This document shows, one piece after another, positions 63,020 to 64,000 of a stretch of DNA of 64,000 nt (its first letter is position 1; the number at the start of each line of letters is the position of its first letter). Both the position numbers and the translations under genes were made by a program. Location: positions 1 through 64,000 of the forward strand of contig JAQUMN010000008.1 in assembly GCA_028718125.1 (NCBI GenBank), written 5' to 3'. Source of the DNA: Kiritimatiellia bacterium (GTDB lineage Bacteria; Verrucomicrobiota; Kiritimatiellia; JAAZAB01). The notes under the pieces are model-generated. The model was not told where the DNA came from, did no database searches, and saw only the letters and a program-made list of their open reading frames with translations.

Positions 63020-64000
63020 TCAGGCCATATTGCGCAGCTTTCGAAACAGCCATTCTAAGCTGAAAAGTCCAATCAAACAACCCAAAACCAGGATGTTGTT
63101 CCAGAGCGGAAGGTAAGTGACGCGCTCGTCCTCGCTGACCGGCAGGATGATTTCGGAAAGCACCTTGTCGATTTCGTTGGTCTCGCAGAACCGGCCCTTG
63201 CTGGCATCGGCGATTGAGTTCAGGGCGCCGATGTTGGCTGCGCACGGCCTGGTTTCCGGGGTGAAGGGTTGGACAAAGAGCGAGAACGGAGCGGAGACTA
63301 TCTTCTGGCCGTTGATTTCGCAGGATGCCGTGGCGTTGTGCAGGCCGGGTTTCTGCAGGGTCGGGCTAACGCTGTAACCGGGATATTTCTTGCCCGTTGT
63401 GGTGGTGACGTCCTGGTTGATCATCCGGAATGGGATTATGCGGCCATCCGGTTCCTGCACATCGCAGGTTACGACCACGTCCTTGGGCACAACACTGGCC
63501 GGTGTTGTAAGGCGTGCCTTCAGGTCAACGGCCTCGCCCGGGAATACTTTGTCCGCGTCGGCGGTCAGATCCAGTTGATACGCATTAACATCCGTTTCGG
63601 TCGGGGAGAGCCAGGCCAGCAGGGGGTTCCAGAGGCGCTGGTAATAATTGTCTTTACCCGGCGCCAGCTGCCAGCGCCAAAGCGAATCGGTCAGGAGCGC
63701 CGCCACTTTGCCCTGGCCGTATTTCTGGACCACCAGCACAGGTTGACGGCCGCCGGGCGCTTCGGCGGTTAACAGTGTCGTCGCTCCCGGCGAGAGCGCG
63801 CCGCCCGTAAAAATGGATAGAATTGGAGGGATCTTGTTCCAGGCGGCGGCATCTTCCGTTGTAAAAACCGGGTGGGCCCGGCCTTCGCCGGTTAACGCCA
63901 GGTCTACCTGATTCTCCTGTAGCGTCAGTTGTTCGGCGGCTTTGATGGGCATGATCTTACTGAGCGGGCCGGCCATCAGACCCTGGGCGCCCCAGGCCTT
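63020..64000 (-). CDS. GATase-like membrane protein, C-terminal part (cut by window edge)
   Basis: At least 326 codons, open to base 64000 on the minus strand, so the N-terminus lies outside. LPKGY-type features are absent; visible are GATTLLTAEAPGGRQPVLVVQKYGQGKVAALLTDSLWRW and YYQRLWNPLLAWLSP, which are typical of the class I GATase-like domain of large membrane proteins in MoxR/BatA-type operons. Two Ig-like segments follow, and a C-terminal helix (LWNNILVLGCLIGLFSLEWLFRKLR) anchors it. It is the most upstream visible gene of the FHA-MoxR operon; a DUF58 and VWA protein may lie beyond the edge. Confidence 0.75.
   Translation of the reverse strand, partial: KAWGAQGLMAGPLSKIMPIKAAEQLTLQENQVDLALTGEGRAHPVFTTEDAAAWNKIPPILSIFTGGALSPGATTLLTAEAPGGRQPVLVVQKYGQGKVAALLTDSLWRWQLAPGKDNYYQRLWNPLLAWLSPTETDVNAYQLDLTADADKVFPGEAVDLKARLTTPASVVPKDVVVTCDVQEPDGRIIPFRMINQDVTTTTGKKYPGYSVSPTLQKPGLHNATASCEINGQKIVSAPFSLFVQPFTPETRPCAANIGALNSIADASKGRFCETNEIDKVLSEIILPVSEDERVTYLPLWNNILVLGCLIGLFSLEWLFRKLRNMA

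Overview
The window looks like a chromosomal segment of an uncultured Gram-negative bacterium, most likely of the PVC superphylum (Kiritimatiellota/Lentisphaerota/Verrucomicrobiota-like). The basis is a Kdo-LPS export set (kdsB, kdsA, lptC, lptA, lptB, an LptF/G permease), outer-membrane proteins, an HprK/HPr/EI phosphotransfer set with no EII in view, large secreted glycan-active enzymes (GH84-like, heparinase-II/III-like), DUF2723 and DUF4175-like membrane proteins, and a MoxR-type envelope operon. The taxonomic call is inference; no rRNA or tRNA gene was recognised.

Layout. 1-8.4 kb: a GH84-like glycosidase cut by the left edge, ruvB, a CsgG-like lipoprotein with a small basic protein, hisH, a DUF2723 membrane protein and purQ. 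8.5-11.6 kb: a PurS-PurS-PurL fusion. 12.1-15.4 kb: kdsB-kdsA-lptC-lptA-lptB. 15.6-19.0 kb: hpf-hprK-ptsH-ptsI. 19.1-21.8 kb: metK and ahcY. 21.9-29.7 kb: a secreted heparinase-like lyase, a lone LptF/G permease, and an IclR regulator followed by two QueG-like proteins. 29.8-36 kb: two ArnT-like transferases, ArnB-like and ArnC-like genes, which suggests decoration of lipid A or another glycolipid. 36-42 kb: topB, mutM, a C-terminal processing protease and tsaD. 42.3-52.1 kb: a surface-glycan region with a GT2, a sugar-1-P nucleotidyltransferase, SDR enzymes, rmd/gmd for GDP-D-rhamnose and a flippase-like protein, interrupted by argC, a Mur-ligase paralogue and rpsU. 52.3-64 kb: a FadL-like porin, then an operon of an FHA-MoxR fusion, secreted proteins, a 1209-aa coiled-coil membrane protein and a GATase-like membrane protein cut by the right edge.

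The most unusual content lies in the repeats. (i) Degenerate 7-nt (once 8-nt) tandem arrays occur at about ten places. Several run in frame through genes: they code part of a PurS domain, a loop of an ArnT-like enzyme, the N-terminus of a Mur ligase, the tail of TopB, and the hydrophobic core of a signal peptide. (ii) A MITE-like family with 13-bp terminal inverted repeats (CAGGGCTGCGTCA) has three clear copies and one remnant. (iii) A ~195-bp dispersed repeat is present twice. (iv) A frameshifted four-helix-bundle (S23-type) gene sits between gmd and rmd with inverted octamer arrays on both sides. None of these has a transposase in the window.

Coordinates of start codons are my choices from Shine-Dalgarno spacing and family N-termini. 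Functions are by recognition of motifs, not by database search.
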